Counted from the first letter of the stretch, positions 29,351 through 39,948 are shown. The stretch is 64,000 nucleotides of DNA from Reinekea marina (GCF_030409715.1 NZ_JAUFQI010000001.1:3212501-3276500); one strand, 5' to 3'. Program-made: numbers and translations. The notes: generated by a model not told the origin, from the letters alone.

Positions 29351-30952
29351 ATGAAAAAAGGCATTTCATTACTTGCCGGCGTTACAATGGCTGCAGCACT
29401 AGCCACTAACGCAATGGCAGCACCAAAAACTTTTGTATATTGTGCAGAAGCAAGCCCAGAAGGCTTCAACCCTGCTTTCTATACATCAGGTACAACTTTC
29501 GACGCATCTTCACGCCCTATGTTCAACCGCTTGGTTGAGTTTGAGCGCGGCGGCACTGCAGTTCGCCCAGGTTTAGCTGAAAGCTGGACTATTTCTGAAG
29601 ATGGTAAAACTTACACGTTCAAGTTACGTAAAGGTGTTAAATTCCATCAGCGAAAAGACTTCCGTCCTTCACGTGATATGAATGCAGACGATGTTTTATT
29701 CAGCTTTAACCGTCAGCTATTGGAAGACCACCCATACCATGCTGTAGGCGGAAAAGATTACGCTTACTTCGGTTACATGGACATGGCGAACACTATTAAG
29801 TCTATTGAGAAAGTAGACGACTACACGGTTCGTTTTAACCTAAATGTAGTTGATGCCACGTTCTTAGCGAACATTGCGATGGACTTCGCTTCTATTGCTT
29901 CAGCAGAATACGCCGATGCAATGATGGATGCGGGCACGCCTGATCAGTTCGATAAAACGCCTATCGGTACTGGCCCATTCATTTTGGCTCAATACAAAAA
30001 AGATTCGGTTATTCGTTACGTTGCTCACAATGCATACTGGGAAGGCAAGTCTAAGTTAGACCGTCTTGTATTCTCAATTACGCCAGATGCAAGCGTACGT
30101 TATGCGAAGCTTCAAAAAGGCGAGTGTCACCACATGCCTTACCCGAACCCATCTGACGTTGCAGCAATGCAAAAAAATGATGACCTTAAAGTATTGCAAT
30201 CTAACGGCCTAAACGTTGGTTACTTAGCATTCAATACCAAGAAGCCACCTTTCGACAACGTACTTGTTCGTCAGGCGCTAAACATTGCAACCAACAAAAA
30301 CGCTATCTTAGATGCCGTTTACGAAGGTGCGGGTGAAGTGGCTAAAAACCCAATTCCACCAACAATGTGGTCTTACAACGAAGATATCGTAGATTACGAT
30401 TACAACGTTGAATACGCTAAGAAATTATTGGCTGAAGCTGGCTTCCCGAACGGTTTTGAAACCGACATCTGGGCCATGCCTGTATCTCGTCCATATAACC
30501 CAAATGCACGTCGTATGGCTGAGCTTATCCAAGCCGACTGGGCAAAAGTGGGTGTTAACGCGAAGATCGTTTCTTACGAATGGGGTGAATACCTAGATCG
30601 TTCTAAGAACGGTGAGCATGAAACAATGATGCTTGGCTGGACTGGCGACAACGGTGACCCAGACAACTTCATGTATGTGCTTCTAGGCTGTCCTTCTGCT
30701 GAAACTGGCGGTAACCGTGCATTCTGGTGCCACGAAGAGTTTAACGGCATGTTAGAAACCGCACGTTCAACCTTCGATCTTGAAAAACGTACTGAACTTT
30801 ACAAAGAAGCTCAGGTGATTTTCAAAGAAGAAGCGCCATGGATAACGCTTGCGCATTCGGTAGTATTTGAGCCGGTTCGTAAAGAAGTGACTGGTTACAA
30901 AATGAGCCCATTCGGTGGGCACGATTTCTACCCAGTAGATCTTGTTGACTAA
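29351..30952 (+). CDS. dppA: Dipeptide-binding protein DppA-like
   Basis: 533 residues from the ATG at 29351, preceded by ATGGAG, which opens a clean signal peptide (KKGISLLAGVTMAAALATNAMA); the frame is open earlier without sense. FVYCAEASPEGFNPAFYTSGTT, RPGLAESWTISEDGKTYTFKLRKGVKFH and the C-terminal WTGDNGDPDNFMYVLLGC are characteristic of DppA/SBP family 5. Binds dipeptides (or haem/peptide-like ligands in some species) in the periplasm. Followed by a strong terminator, which would give excess binding protein over the transporter. Confidence 0.93.
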   Translation: MKKGISLLAGVTMAAALATNAMAAPKTFVYCAEASPEGFNPAFYTSGTTFDASSRPMFNRLVEFERGGTAVRPGLAESWTISEDGKTYTFKLRKGVKFHQRKDFRPSRDMNADDVLFSFNRQLLEDHPYHAVGGKDYAYFGYMDMANTIKSIEKVDDYTVRFNLNVVDATFLANIAMDFASIASAEYADAMMDAGTPDQFDKTPIGTGPFILAQYKKDSVIRYVAHNAYWEGKSKLDRLVFSITPDASVRYAKLQKGECHHMPYPNPSDVAAMQKNDDLKVLQSNGLNVGYLAFNTKKPPFDNVLVRQALNIATNKNAILDAVYEGAGEVAKNPIPPTMWSYNEDIVDYDYNVEYAKKLLAEAGFPNGFETDIWAMPVSRPYNPNARRMAELIQADWAKVGVNAKIVSYEWGEYLDRSKNGEHETMMLGWTGDNGDPDNFMYVLLGCPSAETGGNRAFWCHEEFNGMLETARSTFDLEKRTELYKEAQVIFKEEAPWITLAHSVVFEPVRKEVTGYKMSPFGGHDFYPVDLVD

Positions 30953-30972
30953 AAAGCATTGTTAGTCTTGTG

Positions 30973-31000
30973 AGGGCGGCTCCCAGCCGCCCTTTTGTTT
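30973..31000 (+). terminator. Terminator between dppA and dppB
   Basis: AGGGCGGCT-CCC-AGCCGCCCT stem with TTTTGTTT tail; probably partial read-through into dppBCDF. Confidence 0.88.
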
Positions 31001-31061
31001 GTTAAGAGCACACTATCCACCAAACGTGCTTCTACTATAAGAAATAACTCAGGTAATCCCT

Positions 31062-32072
31062 ATGTTCCAATTTATTTTGCGTCGATTAAGTGTGGTGATC
31101 CCTACGTTTATTGGCGTCTCCTTACTCACCTTTTCACTGATTCATTTTATTCCCGGTGACCCTGTAACCGTGATGGGTGGTGAACGCGGCGTAACCGAAG
31201 AACAGCGTGCTGAAATTGAGGCCATGCTCGGGCTAGATAAACCCATTTATAAGCAATATTTCGTCTATATCTCTAATGTACTGCAAGGTGATTTAGGCAC
31301 ATCTTTTATTACTCGTGAACCTGTCATGAGTGAATTCTTAACTTTATTTCCTGCAACGATTGAGCTTTCTTTCTTTGCAGCCATATTCGCAATTCTCGTT
31401 GGCCTACCCTTAGGCATTATTGCCGCCGTAAAACGAGGCAGCGTATTTGATCACAGCGTAATGACCGTGAGTTTGGCCGGTTATTCAATGCCCATTTTTT
31501 GGTGGGGCTTACTGTTAATTCTATTATTTTCTATCCAACTCGATTTAACACCCGTTTCAGGCCGATTAGACGTGGCCTATTGGGTTGATGAAGTAACGGG
31601 TTTCATGATTATCGATGCTTGGCTTTCTGGTGAAGAAGGCGCCGTACAGTCGGCATTCGCACACCTTGCCTTACCCAGCATTGTACTAGGCACCATTCCC
31701 ATGGCCGTTATTGCTCGTATGACGCGCTCTTCGATGTTAGAAGTTCTAAGTGAAGATTATATCCGTACGGCTAGAGCGAAAGGCTTGTCTCGCACCACGG
31801 TAATTTTAAAGCACGCCTTACGCAACGCATTGATTCCTGTGGTTACCGTTATTGGTTTGCAAGTAGGCACATTGCTTTCAGGTGCCATCTTAACCGAAAC
31901 CATTTTTGCTTGGCCCGGCATCGGTAAGTGGTTAATTGAAGCCATTGGTCGACGCGATTACCCTGTTGTTCAAGGCGGTCTACTGATGATTGCAACCATG
32001 ATCATCCTCGTTAACTTTATTATTGATTTAATGTACGGCGTGATTAACCCTCGCGTTCGTCATTCTAAATAG
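31062..32072 (+). CDS. dppB: Dipeptide ABC transporter permease DppB
   Basis: 336 residues with six membrane helices. It opens MFQFILRRLSVVIPTFIGVSLLTF, contains DYIRTARAKGLS in the EAA loop, and ends INPRVRHSK as DppB proteins do. Partner of DppC; first gene after the dppA terminator. Confidence 0.94.
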   Translation: MFQFILRRLSVVIPTFIGVSLLTFSLIHFIPGDPVTVMGGERGVTEEQRAEIEAMLGLDKPIYKQYFVYISNVLQGDLGTSFITREPVMSEFLTLFPATIELSFFAAIFAILVGLPLGIIAAVKRGSVFDHSVMTVSLAGYSMPIFWWGLLLILLFSIQLDLTPVSGRLDVAYWVDEVTGFMIIDAWLSGEEGAVQSAFAHLALPSIVLGTIPMAVIARMTRSSMLEVLSEDYIRTARAKGLSRTTVILKHALRNALIPVVTVIGLQVGTLLSGAILTETIFAWPGIGKWLIEAIGRRDYPVVQGGLLMIATMIILVNFIIDLMYGVINPRVRHSK

Positions 32073-32080
32073 GAGCAGAT

Positions 32081-32974
32081 ATGACTCAATCTACTGTCAC
32101 TCCCGCTGTTGCTCCCCGCACACCGCTGGCCGAATTTTGGTTTTACTTCAGCCAAAACCGGGGCGCAGTTGTCGGACTAGGTTATGTGATCTTTATTGTA
32201 CTGCTTGCATTGCTAGCCGATGTTTTAGCTCCATTTTCGCCTATCGAGCAGTTCCGCGATGCTATTTTATTGCCTCCAGCATTTACGGAAGGTGGTCAAT
32301 CTCAATATTGGTTAGGCACCGATGAAGTAGGCCGCGATATTTTATCTCGCTTAATGCATGGCGCGCGTTTATCGCTGTTAATTGGCTTGGTCATCGTAAG
32401 CATTTCATTGGTTATGGGTATTTGTTTAGGTTTATTTGCAGGCTACTTTGGCGGTTTTATTGATTCTGTCATCATGCGTACCAGTGATATTTTGCAATCA
32501 CTGCCCGCATTGTTGTTAGCCATTGCCGTCGTCGCGGTGTTAGGACCTTCGATTTTAAATGCCGGCTTAGCGCTTTCGTTGGTTTACTTGCCTCATTACA
32601 TCCGTTTAACACGAGCGTCAGTTTTAGCTGAAAAGAATCGTGATTATGTGGTGTCTTCTAGTGTGGCGGGCGCGGGTTCGTTCCGAATCATGTTTATCAC
32701 AGTACTGCCTAACTGCTTAGCACCATTAATTGTACAAGCCACTTTAGGTTTCTCGAATGCCATTCTCGATATGGCCGCTTTAGGATTCTTAGGCTTAGGC
32801 GCACAACCACCAGCGGCTGAATGGGGCACAATGCTCGCAACGGCTCGTGAATATATTCAAAGTGCATGGTGGGTAGTGACTTTCCCTGGTTTAGCCATTT
32901 TAACCACGGTTCTAGCATTTAACTTAATGGGTGACGGCTTACGTGATGCCCTTGACCCGAAACTGAAGCAATAG
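32081..32974 (+). CDS. dppC: Dipeptide ABC transporter permease DppC
   Basis: 297 residues. LGTDEVGRDILSRLMHGARLSLLIG and the EAA-loop LAEKNRDYVVSSSVAGAGSFRIMF identify DppC/OppC. AGGAGCAG precedes the ATG; 8 bp after dppB. Confidence 0.94.
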   Translation: MTQSTVTPAVAPRTPLAEFWFYFSQNRGAVVGLGYVIFIVLLALLADVLAPFSPIEQFRDAILLPPAFTEGGQSQYWLGTDEVGRDILSRLMHGARLSLLIGLVIVSISLVMGICLGLFAGYFGGFIDSVIMRTSDILQSLPALLLAIAVVAVLGPSILNAGLALSLVYLPHYIRLTRASVLAEKNRDYVVSSSVAGAGSFRIMFITVLPNCLAPLIVQATLGFSNAILDMAALGFLGLGAQPPAAEWGTMLATAREYIQSAWWVVTFPGLAILTTVLAFNLMGDGLRDALDPKLKQ

Positions 32975-32983
32975 GAGGCCGAA

Positions 32984-33961
32984 ATGTCATTATTATCAGT
33001 TAAAAATTTGTCGGTCACCTTTGGCACAAATGAAAATCCGTTTCGTGCCGTCGATCGTTTAAACTACGAAGTCAATGCCGGCGAAGTGTTAGGTATTGTC
33101 GGTGAATCTGGCTCAGGTAAATCGGTCAGCTCTTTAGCGTTGATGGGCTTAATTGATTTCCCCGGTAAAGTATCTGCCGATTCTCTGTCGTTTGAAGGCA
33201 CTGAACTTCTGAGCTTAAAAGACAAAGCTCGCCGAAAGATTACGGGCGATGATATCGCAATGATCTTCCAAGACCCAATGACCGCTTTAAACCCGTGCTT
33301 TACGGTTGGTGATCAAATCATGGAAGCCATAAAGGTTCACCAAGGCGGTAGTAAAAAAGAGCGTAAGCACAAAGCTATTGAATTACTTAAAAAGGTGGGC
33401 ATCCCAGCGCCCGAAGATCGCCTAAAAACATACCCGCATCAGTTATCTGGCGGCATGAGCCAACGTATAATGATTGCCATGGCCATTGCTTGCGACCCCA
33501 AGCTATTGATTGCAGATGAACCGACGACCGCTCTCGATGTAACCATTCAAGCGCAGATTATTGATTTACTTTTAGATCTTCAGCGCGAGAAAAACATGGG
33601 GCTTATTTTAATTACGCATGACCTTGCTTTGGTGGCTGAATCGGCTGATCGCGTTGTTGTGATGTATGCCGGCCAAGTGGTTGAAATGGGTAATGCGGCT
33701 GAAATTTTTAAAAATCCTAAGCACCCTTATACCGAAGCATTGATGAAGTCTTTACCGGAATCATCACAAGGCCGAGCGCGGCTAGACGCACTCGGTGGTG
33801 TAGTGCCTGGCGCAAACGATCGTCCAAATGGCTGCCTGTTGAACCCGCGCTGCCCCTATGCGACCGATCAATGCCGCACCGAAGAGCCTGAATTAATTAC
33901 CACAAATGATCACGCTGTTCGCTGCTTTATGCCACTACCTCATTCAAAGGATGCTGCCTAA
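32984..33961 (+). CDS. dppD: Dipeptide ABC transporter ATPase DppD
   Basis: 325 residues. Walker A GESGSGKS, signature [14 protein letters not shown], Walker [13 protein letters not shown]; the C-terminal cysteine cluster ([14 protein letters not shown]) of OppD/DppD, a probable iron-sulphur site, is present. AGGAGG upstream; the stop TAA overlaps the dppF ATG by one base. Confidence 0.95.
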   Translation: MSLLSVKNLSVTFGTNENPFRAVDRLNYEVNAGEVLGIVGESGSGKSVSSLALMGLIDFPGKVSADSLSFEGTELLSLKDKARRKITGDDIAMIFQDPMTALNPCFTVGDQIMEAIKVHQGGSKKERKHKAIELLKKVGIPAPEDRLKTYPHQLSGGMSQRIMIAMAIACDPKLLIADEPTTALDVTIQAQIIDLLLDLQREKNMGLILITHDLALVAESADRVVVMYAGQVVEMGNAAEIFKNPKHPYTEALMKSLPESSQGRARLDALGGVVPGANDRPNGCLLNPRCPYATDQCRTEEPELITTNDHAVRCFMPLPHSKDAA

Positions 33962-34950
33962 TGACCAAAGCGACTCAAAAACCGGTCCTACAGGGCACCG
34001 GCCTAAAACAATATTACGAAGTTAGCCAAGGCTTCATGAAGCCAAAAGGCACCGTGAAAGCTGTAGACGGTGTAGATTTTAGCGTTGATGCAGGCAAAAC
34101 CTTAGCCGTAGTAGGGGAATCGGGTTGCGGTAAATCTTCGTTAGCGCGTCAATTAACCATGATTGAAACGCCGACCGAGGGCACCTTAACCTTTGAAGAC
34201 ACCAATCTATTAACGCTCACAAAAGAAGAAAAAGCGAAAGCGCGCCAGCGAATTCAAATTATTTTTCAAAACCCTTATGGTTCATTAAACCCACGTAAAA
34301 AAGTGGGTGACATTTTAGAAGAACCCTTAGCCATTAACAGTGATATGAGTGCGGCAGAACGCAAAGAACGCGCACTCTATTTATTGGAAAAAGTTGGCTT
34401 AAAAACCGAACACTACAATCGTTACCCGCATATGTTTTCTGGCGGCCAACGCCAGCGCATTGCGATTGCACGTGGCCTAATGATGAACCCTAAAGTTGTA
34501 GTGGCCGACGAGCCCGTTTCAGCGCTAGATGTTTCGGTTCAAGCACAAGTACTCAACTTGATGATGGATATTCAAGAAGAGTTTGGTTTGGCTTACGTGT
34601 TTATTTCACACGACTTAAGTGTGGTTGAACACATTGCCGATGATGTCATGGTGATGTATTTAGGTAAGGTAGTAGAACGAGGCACCACGAAACAAATTTT
34701 CGAAAACCCTCAGCACCCTTATACTTTGGCATTGTTATCATCAACGCCACGAATAGACCCCGAGCACCGAATTGAAAAAATTCGTTTGCCAGGTGAATTA
34801 CCATCGCCGTTAAACCCGCCATCGGGTTGCGCATTCCATGGCCGCTGCCAATACGCCAACGAACGCTGCTCAACAGAGACACCTGTGCTCATTCAAACAG
34901 ACGGGAAATCTGATGTAGCTTGTTTTGCGGTTGAGGAAGGGAGGATGTAA
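33961..34950 (+). CDS. dppF: Dipeptide ABC transporter ATPase DppF
   Basis: 329 residues. Walker A GESGCGKS, RIQIIFQNPYGSLNPRKKVG, signature FSGGQRQRIAIARGL, Walker B VVADEPVSALDVS, and the C-terminal cysteine cluster CAFHGRCQYANERC. Last gene of dppBCDF. Confidence 0.95.
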   Translation: MTKATQKPVLQGTGLKQYYEVSQGFMKPKGTVKAVDGVDFSVDAGKTLAVVGESGCGKSSLARQLTMIETPTEGTLTFEDTNLLTLTKEEKAKARQRIQIIFQNPYGSLNPRKKVGDILEEPLAINSDMSAAERKERALYLLEKVGLKTEHYNRYPHMFSGGQRQRIAIARGLMMNPKVVVADEPVSALDVSVQAQVLNLMMDIQEEFGLAYVFISHDLSVVEHIADDVMVMYLGKVVERGTTKQIFENPQHPYTLALLSSTPRIDPEHRIEKIRLPGELPSPLNPPSGCAFHGRCQYANERCSTETPVLIQTDGKSDVACFAVEEGRM

Positions 34951-34951
34951 G

Positions 34952-34979
34952 AAAAAAACACAACCTTTCGTTTGTGCTT
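34952..34979 (+). terminator. Probable terminator after dppF
   Basis: A-rich arm with ACACAA pairing TTGTG, then seven T. Could serve the convergent pepD side poorly; orientation fits dpp. Confidence 0.6.
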
Positions 34980-35019
34980 TTTTTGTTTTGAGCTGCGGGC
35001 TGCGAGCTTCAGGTTAAAG

Positions 35020-35110
35020 CCTTGTCGTCTCTCCACTGCGTTCCGAAGACTCCTACAATGTGGTACCACGTGGGAGCGTTCGGAGCAAAGCGAAGACGCG
35101 ATGTTTTGAA
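35020..35110. repeat. Dispersed intergenic repeat, copy 1
   Basis: A segment running from CGTCTCTCCACTGCGTTCCG to GAGCAAAGCGAAGACGCG, with imperfect inverted ends and flanked by GC-rich words built on AGCTGC/GGGCTTC. It matches, in the opposite orientation, the copy at 42512-42604. Lies between convergent dppF and pepD. Confidence 0.75.
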
Positions 35111-35173
35111 CTTACTCGCAGCTTGCAGCTAGAAGCCCGCGGTTGCCCCTTAAGGGCAACCGTTCTTTCTTTA

Positions 35174-36631
35174 CTACTTTAAAGCCTTCAACATATTTTT
35201 CACCAACAACCAAAACGGTTCTACGGTGCTTATTTCCATACGTTCGGTTGGGCTGTGCGCGCCGCGAATGGTTGGGCCCATGCTGACCACATCCATATCG
35301 GGCTTTTTGCTTAATAATATCCCACATTCTAAACCCGCATGAATCGCTTTAAGCGCAACTTCTTCACCGGTTATTTCTTCAGCCAATGCTTTGGCTTGGT
35401 TTACTAGAGGGCTATCAAAATTCGGGTTCCAGCCGGGGTAATCTAAAATGCATTTAGATTCTAATTGAAACGCATTTAAAATGGCTTCAATTTGCTGCTT
35501 CAAACCAAGGGTTTGCTGATTATTAAAAAAGCGTAAGCTGGTTTGAATATGCAGTTGACCTTCTTTAATATTTACAACGGCTAAGTTGCAACTTAAATCA
35601 ACTAAGTCGGCAGGCTCGTTCAAATTGTAACTTTGCGCACCATGCGGTAATGCACTGATCAGCTGCAAAAATGCCTGAGTATCTTGTGCACTCACTACGT
35701 CGCTTTTAGCATCGTCTACAGATTCTAAAATCCACTCAATGGCGTTATCGGCTGCGGGTAAATAACTCAACCAACGTTGCTTCGCATCTTCCATGGCGTT
35801 TTTCCACGCATCTAAATCACTGTCGTTAATCATGACAACGGTGCTGGCTTCTCGTGCGATTACGTTATGTGCAATACCGCCTCGAAAGCTGACAATTTGA
35901 TATGGCAGTTCGGTTTGAGACGTTAAAAACTCAACCAGTAATTTATTAGCGTTGCCTAGTTGCTCGTGAATTTGCACTCCCGAGTGACCACCTTGCAAGC
36001 CTTTTAGGTGGAACCGGTAAGCACGGGTGCCAGCTTTAGCCGCTTCGGTGGCTAACGGTCGAGTGGCATCATAACCATAACCACCGGCGCAACCTAAGTA
36101 GATTTCACCCCAGTCTTCGGTGTCTAGGTTCAGCATTTTAGTGGCCGACAACATAGAGGCATCTAGCTCAGAAGCGCCGACTAAGCCAGTTTCTTCTTCA
36201 ATAGTAAACAACAATTCAAGGGGTGGGTGCACTACGGTTTCATCCGTAATTACGGCCATTGCCGCTGCTACACCAATGCCGTTATCGGCACCTAAGGTTG
36301 TACGGTCTGCTCGTAACCAACCGTCCACTATCTCTAATTGCAGTGGATCTGTTGTAAAGTCATGCGCTTTATCGCCCGTTTTTACCGTCACCATATCTAA
36401 ATGGTTTTGAATGGCGACCGTTGGAGCATTCTCATAACCTTGGCTCGCGGGAACATACACAACTAAATTTCCGGCGGCGTCTACTTTATGCTGCAAGCCT
36501 TTAGAATCGGCTAACGCAATAATATGATCGCGAACTTGCTGCTCTTGGCCAGAAGGGCGTGGGATTTGAGTTAATTGATAAAAATGTTCCCAAATATGCT
36601 CTGGGCTGGTCGGGTATTGAGATGGCTTCAT
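35174..36631 (-). CDS. pepD: Aminoacyl-histidine dipeptidase (peptidase D, M20 family)
   Basis: 485 residues, full length. IQNHLDMVTVK carries the first zinc His/Asp, LGADNGIG the bridging Asp, FTIEEETGLVGA the catalytic and metal Glu pair, and the final HAGLECGIL a further metal site. The lid domain has GLQGGHSGVQI. Cytosolic hydrolysis of X-His dipeptides; its convergent placement beside the dipeptide importer suggests use of imported peptides, which is inference. Confidence 0.95.
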   Translation of the reverse strand: MKPSQYPTSPEHIWEHFYQLTQIPRPSGQEQQVRDHIIALADSKGLQHKVDAAGNLVVYVPASQGYENAPTVAIQNHLDMVTVKTGDKAHDFTTDPLQLEIVDGWLRADRTTLGADNGIGVAAAMAVITDETVVHPPLELLFTIEEETGLVGASELDASMLSATKMLNLDTEDWGEIYLGCAGGYGYDATRPLATEAAKAGTRAYRFHLKGLQGGHSGVQIHEQLGNANKLLVEFLTSQTELPYQIVSFRGGIAHNVIAREASTVVMINDSDLDAWKNAMEDAKQRWLSYLPAADNAIEWILESVDDAKSDVVSAQDTQAFLQLISALPHGAQSYNLNEPADLVDLSCNLAVVNIKEGQLHIQTSLRFFNNQQTLGLKQQIEAILNAFQLESKCILDYPGWNPNFDSPLVNQAKALAEEITGEEVALKAIHAGLECGILLSKKPDMDVVSMGPTIRGAHSPTERMEISTVEPFWLLVKNMLKALK

Positions 36632-36885
36632 AGCTGAACATTCTTCTGAAATTGTCGAAGTCGCAAGCTTACTGTTTCAACTGTTGGGCGGCAACTTTCA
36701 GGCGAATATACTCTGGCAGGTTCTATTTAGGTGTTCACAACTGAATATATTGACGCGAAAACGTCGAAAACCGTTAAAAAATCGACCATGTTTCTCTAAA
36801 AGTGGCTTTTTCAATTGAAATTGCTTACCTTGAACACTGATTTGAACCAGAAAGAGCGTATTGCCGCAGGCAGCCGTAACGCCCA

Positions 36886-37407
36886 ATGAAAAATAAAAGT
36901 ATTCCCTCAATTAAGACCGATTATAAGAATCGCTTTAACCGCAAGCTTTGGCTGGCCGAACGAAAGCGTGACCTCAGGTTATACTTTGACTCTCGAAATA
37001 TGATACATGGCAAGTTTGAAAACGAACCTTTCTGGTCCGTTGTGCCGCGCACATCTTTGTGGCACATCCCCAGTTTAGGCACTCCGGGTTTTGATGGCTG
37101 GTATGGTATTGCTGGCGATCACCCAACTGATGTGGTGCCCTTAAACTACTTTGAAGGTGATATTCGCAAGATACTCGATCATTTTGTAAAGAAATGGTTA
37201 CATGCAGCCGAAAAACTTAAACAAGGCGAAGACTACGGTGATTTTCGCATCGAGAATATCAAAGAGCGTCCAATCATTGGGCAGCTGATTGAAGACCGCG
37301 CCACTAGGCTTGAGCGCTTCGTCGCCGCAGAAGAATTGTGGACTGAACAGACCCTTGTTTGGGTGCCTCCAGCTCCAGTTCCTGACGATGAAATCGAATC
37401 TGATTAA
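36886..37407 (+). CDS. Conserved hypothetical protein, DUF4826-like
   Basis: 173 residues, soluble, no signal peptide. The pattern WLAERKRDLRLYFDSRNMIHGKFENEPFWSV...LWHIPS then GWYGIAGDHPTD resembles what I recall of the DUF4826 family, in which an aromatic-rich middle and GDHPTD-like motif are conserved; a search is needed to confirm. Acidic proline-rich C-terminus (PPAPVPDDEIESD). No function known. Transcribed alone, upstream of deaD. Confidence 0.6.
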   Translation: MKNKSIPSIKTDYKNRFNRKLWLAERKRDLRLYFDSRNMIHGKFENEPFWSVVPRTSLWHIPSLGTPGFDGWYGIAGDHPTDVVPLNYFEGDIRKILDHFVKKWLHAAEKLKQGEDYGDFRIENIKERPIIGQLIEDRATRLERFVAAEELWTEQTLVWVPPAPVPDDEIESD

Positions 37408-37682
37408 AAAATATACAGACATTTTATTTTCAAGTATGTATACTCCGCGCCGCCGAGGTGACCCAACCTGCTCAGCAGCCATTTACTGGCTCCTTTTCGA
37501 CAATGTAATAAACGGTTTTCCGCTATTTCGCGGCATGGGGCGCAGTTAATTCACCTTCGCAGCGGCATCCAGACCGCCTGTGTGAACTACTGGATATACC
37601 CCGTTGGCCAACCCACCGGAAAAATTTAACGTGTTTACTTACTTATAAAATAGGTAGGCATGCTGTTTATTGGAAAAAATTA

Positions 37683-39458
37683 ATGTCAGAAAATACCACT
37701 TTCGCCGATTTAGGTCTTACTCCTTCTATTTTAAAAACCCTAGACACTTTGGGCTATGAAAGCCCTACTCCTATTCAGTCGCGTGCGATTGTTGAGTTGC
37801 TAGAAGGCAACGATGTTCTAGGTTTAGCGCAAACCGGTACCGGTAAAACCGCTGCGTTCTCGCTACCTTTGCTATGCAAAATTGATACTACTTCTAAATC
37901 TCCACAAGCACTCGTGCTGTGCCCGACTCGTGAATTAGCGATTCAGGTTGCAGAAGCATTCCAGACTTACGCTCGTGGTGTGAACAACTTTCACGTATTG
38001 CCAATTTATGGCGGTACCGACATGCGCAACCAGCTCCGTGCTCTAAAGCAAAACCCACAAGTGATTGTTGGTACGCCAGGCCGAGTGATGGACCATTTAC
38101 GTCGTGGAACCTTAGATTTATCTCAGTTAAAGCACCTTGTATTAGACGAAGCCGATGAAATGCTACGTATGGGCTTTATTGAAGACATCGACTGGATCTT
38201 AGAGCACACGCCAGAAGACAAGCAAACGGCACTGTTCTCAGCCACGATGCCACGCCAAATTAAGCGTATTACCGACCAGTACCAGAAGAACCCGGTAAAG
38301 ATTGAAATTAAATCAAGCAACACCGAAATGTCTCAGATTGAGCAATTCGTGTGGCGTGCAACAGGCATCGATAAGCTAGAAGCCTTAACGCGTTTACTCG
38401 AAGTAGAAGAATGGAATGCCATTATTATCTTCGTACGTACTCGTGTTGAATGTCAGTTCTTATCTGAAAAATTATCAGCACGTGGCTATGCGGCCACCGC
38501 ACTCAGCGGTGAAGTGGCTCAGAAGCAACGTGAAGAAATTGTTAACCAAATGAAGAAAGGCAAACTCGACATCATCATCGCGACCGATGTTGCTGCACGT
38601 GGCCTAGACATTGAGCGTATTACTCACGTGATCAACTGGGACATTCCAGGTGACGTCGAAGTGTACACTCACCGAATTGGCCGTACCGGCCGTGCGGGTC
38701 GTTCAGGTAAGGCAATTTTATTCTGTAAGCCACGTGAACAGCGTGTTTTGCGTGACATTGAACGCCACACCAAACGCCCGATGCTAGAATACCCAATGCC
38801 AACCGCTGATCAGCTCGGTGAACACCGCAGCGAACAGTTTAAAGCCACGGTAATGAACCATATCGAAACAGGCAAGCTTGATTACTTCAAAGCGATGATT
38901 CAGCGCTGGCAGAACGATGACGACATGGAGCCGCTAGACGTTGCCGCTGCCCTTGCGTTAATGGCGCAAGAAGACAAGCCGCTGCAATTACCGAAAGACC
39001 CTGTTGGTCGTCCGCGTCGTGATCGTGATGATCGTCCACGCAATGACCGTAATGATCGTGGCGACCGTAACGACCGTGGTCGCGACCGCGGTGAACGTGG
39101 TGAGCGCGGATCTCGCAAGCGCGCATTAGACTATGCAGCCCAAACTTACCGTTTAGACATTGGGCACCGTGATGGCGTTCAGCCTGGCCAAATCGTAGGT
39201 GCTATTGCAAACGAAGGTGGCATTGAAGGTAAGTTCATTAACAACATCAACATTAAAGATACCTTTACGTTGGTTGATTTACCCGATGGCATGCCAAAAG
39301 AAGTGTTTGCTCAATTGCAAAAAACTCGCGTAAAGGGCCGTCCGCTATCATTGCGTACTTGGTCTGAAGATGCGCCTTCTGGTGGTGATCGTAAACCACG
39401 TGGCGATCGTAAACCTTCTGGCGGTAAAGAGCGTAAACCTCGACGTTCTGAGTCGTAA
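37683..39458 (+). CDS. deaD: DEAD-box RNA helicase DeaD/CsdA
   Basis: 591 residues. Q motif GYESPTPIQ, Walker A AQTGTGKT, PTRELAIQ, TPGRVMDH, DEAD box LDEADEML, SAT, and HRIGRTGRAGR in order over residues 5-370. A linker rich in Arg/Asp (about 440-475, repeated DRND/RDRG) precedes a DbpA-type RNA-binding domain (GVQPGQIVGAIANEGGIEG, KTRVKGRPLSL) and a basic tail. It unwinds structured RNA in ribosome assembly and the cold degradosome. A ~240-bp leader region and the neighbouring cold-shock gene suggest cold induction. Confidence 0.95.
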   Translation: MSENTTFADLGLTPSILKTLDTLGYESPTPIQSRAIVELLEGNDVLGLAQTGTGKTAAFSLPLLCKIDTTSKSPQALVLCPTRELAIQVAEAFQTYARGVNNFHVLPIYGGTDMRNQLRALKQNPQVIVGTPGRVMDHLRRGTLDLSQLKHLVLDEADEMLRMGFIEDIDWILEHTPEDKQTALFSATMPRQIKRITDQYQKNPVKIEIKSSNTEMSQIEQFVWRATGIDKLEALTRLLEVEEWNAIIIFVRTRVECQFLSEKLSARGYAATALSGEVAQKQREEIVNQMKKGKLDIIIATDVAARGLDIERITHVINWDIPGDVEVYTHRIGRTGRAGRSGKAILFCKPREQRVLRDIERHTKRPMLEYPMPTADQLGEHRSEQFKATVMNHIETGKLDYFKAMIQRWQNDDDMEPLDVAAALALMAQEDKPLQLPKDPVGRPRRDRDDRPRNDRNDRGDRNDRGRDRGERGERGSRKRALDYAAQTYRLDIGHRDGVQPGQIVGAIANEGGIEGKFINNINIKDTFTLVDLPDGMPKEVFAQLQKTRVKGRPLSLRTWSEDAPSGGDRKPRGDRKPSGGKERKPRRSES

Positions 39459-39487
39459 GCAAAGTTAAGCGACCATGAAATACTTAA

Positions 39488-39520
39488 GAAGCGGTGCTCA
39501 GCACCGCTTTTTTTTGATCT
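39488..39520 (+). terminator. Terminator after deaD
   Basis: AAGCGGTGC-TCA-GCACCGCTT followed by a T run. Confidence 0.93.
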
Positions 39521-39728
39521 TTTTTTGTACATTCCTTCTTTATTCCTTGCTTAACGGTGACAAACTGTTAAGGTGGGCTCCTGGCTTAAGAGAAAGCCGT
39601 GTTTATTTGTAAGATCCCCGTTGTGTTAGTCATAATTCTTCGCGTTATCCTCAGTTAAATATTAGTTTTCTTTCCGCTTAAATGCCTGATTTTGCAGGCG
39701 AATTTATTATTTATTTAGGATATCTATT

Positions 39729-39935
39729 ATGTCTACTACTACTGGTTCAGTTAAATGGTTCAACGAAGCTAAAGGTTTTGGTTTTATCGAGCAAGAGTCT
39801 GGTCCTGACGTTTTTGCACATTTCAGTGCAATCTCTGGAAACGGCTTCAAAACTTTAGCTGAAGGCCAAAAAGTTGAGTTTACTGTTACTGACGGTCAGA
39901 AAGGCCCTCAAGCAGAAAACATCGTTTGTATCTAA
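39729..39935 (+). CDS. Cold-shock domain protein (CspA family)
   Basis: 68 residues. [18 protein letters not shown] holds RNP1 (KGFGFI) and VFAHFSAI holds RNP2; a single cold-shock domain fills the protein. It binds single-stranded RNA/DNA and acts as an RNA chaperone or antiterminator. An unusually long leader (~200 bp from the deaD terminator) and TTTAGGA before the ATG fit a cspA-like regulated 5' UTR. Own terminator follows. Confidence 0.95.
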   Translation: MSTTTGSVKWFNEAKGFGFIEQESGPDVFAHFSAISGNGFKTLAEGQKVEFTVTDGQKGPQAENIVCI

Positions 39936-39948
39936 TGGATACTTACTA

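Noticed and set aside
38887..39126. Antisense His/Arg-rich ORFs inside deaD
   Set aside because: Mirror images of the Arg/Asp-repeat linker of the helicase; no independent signals.
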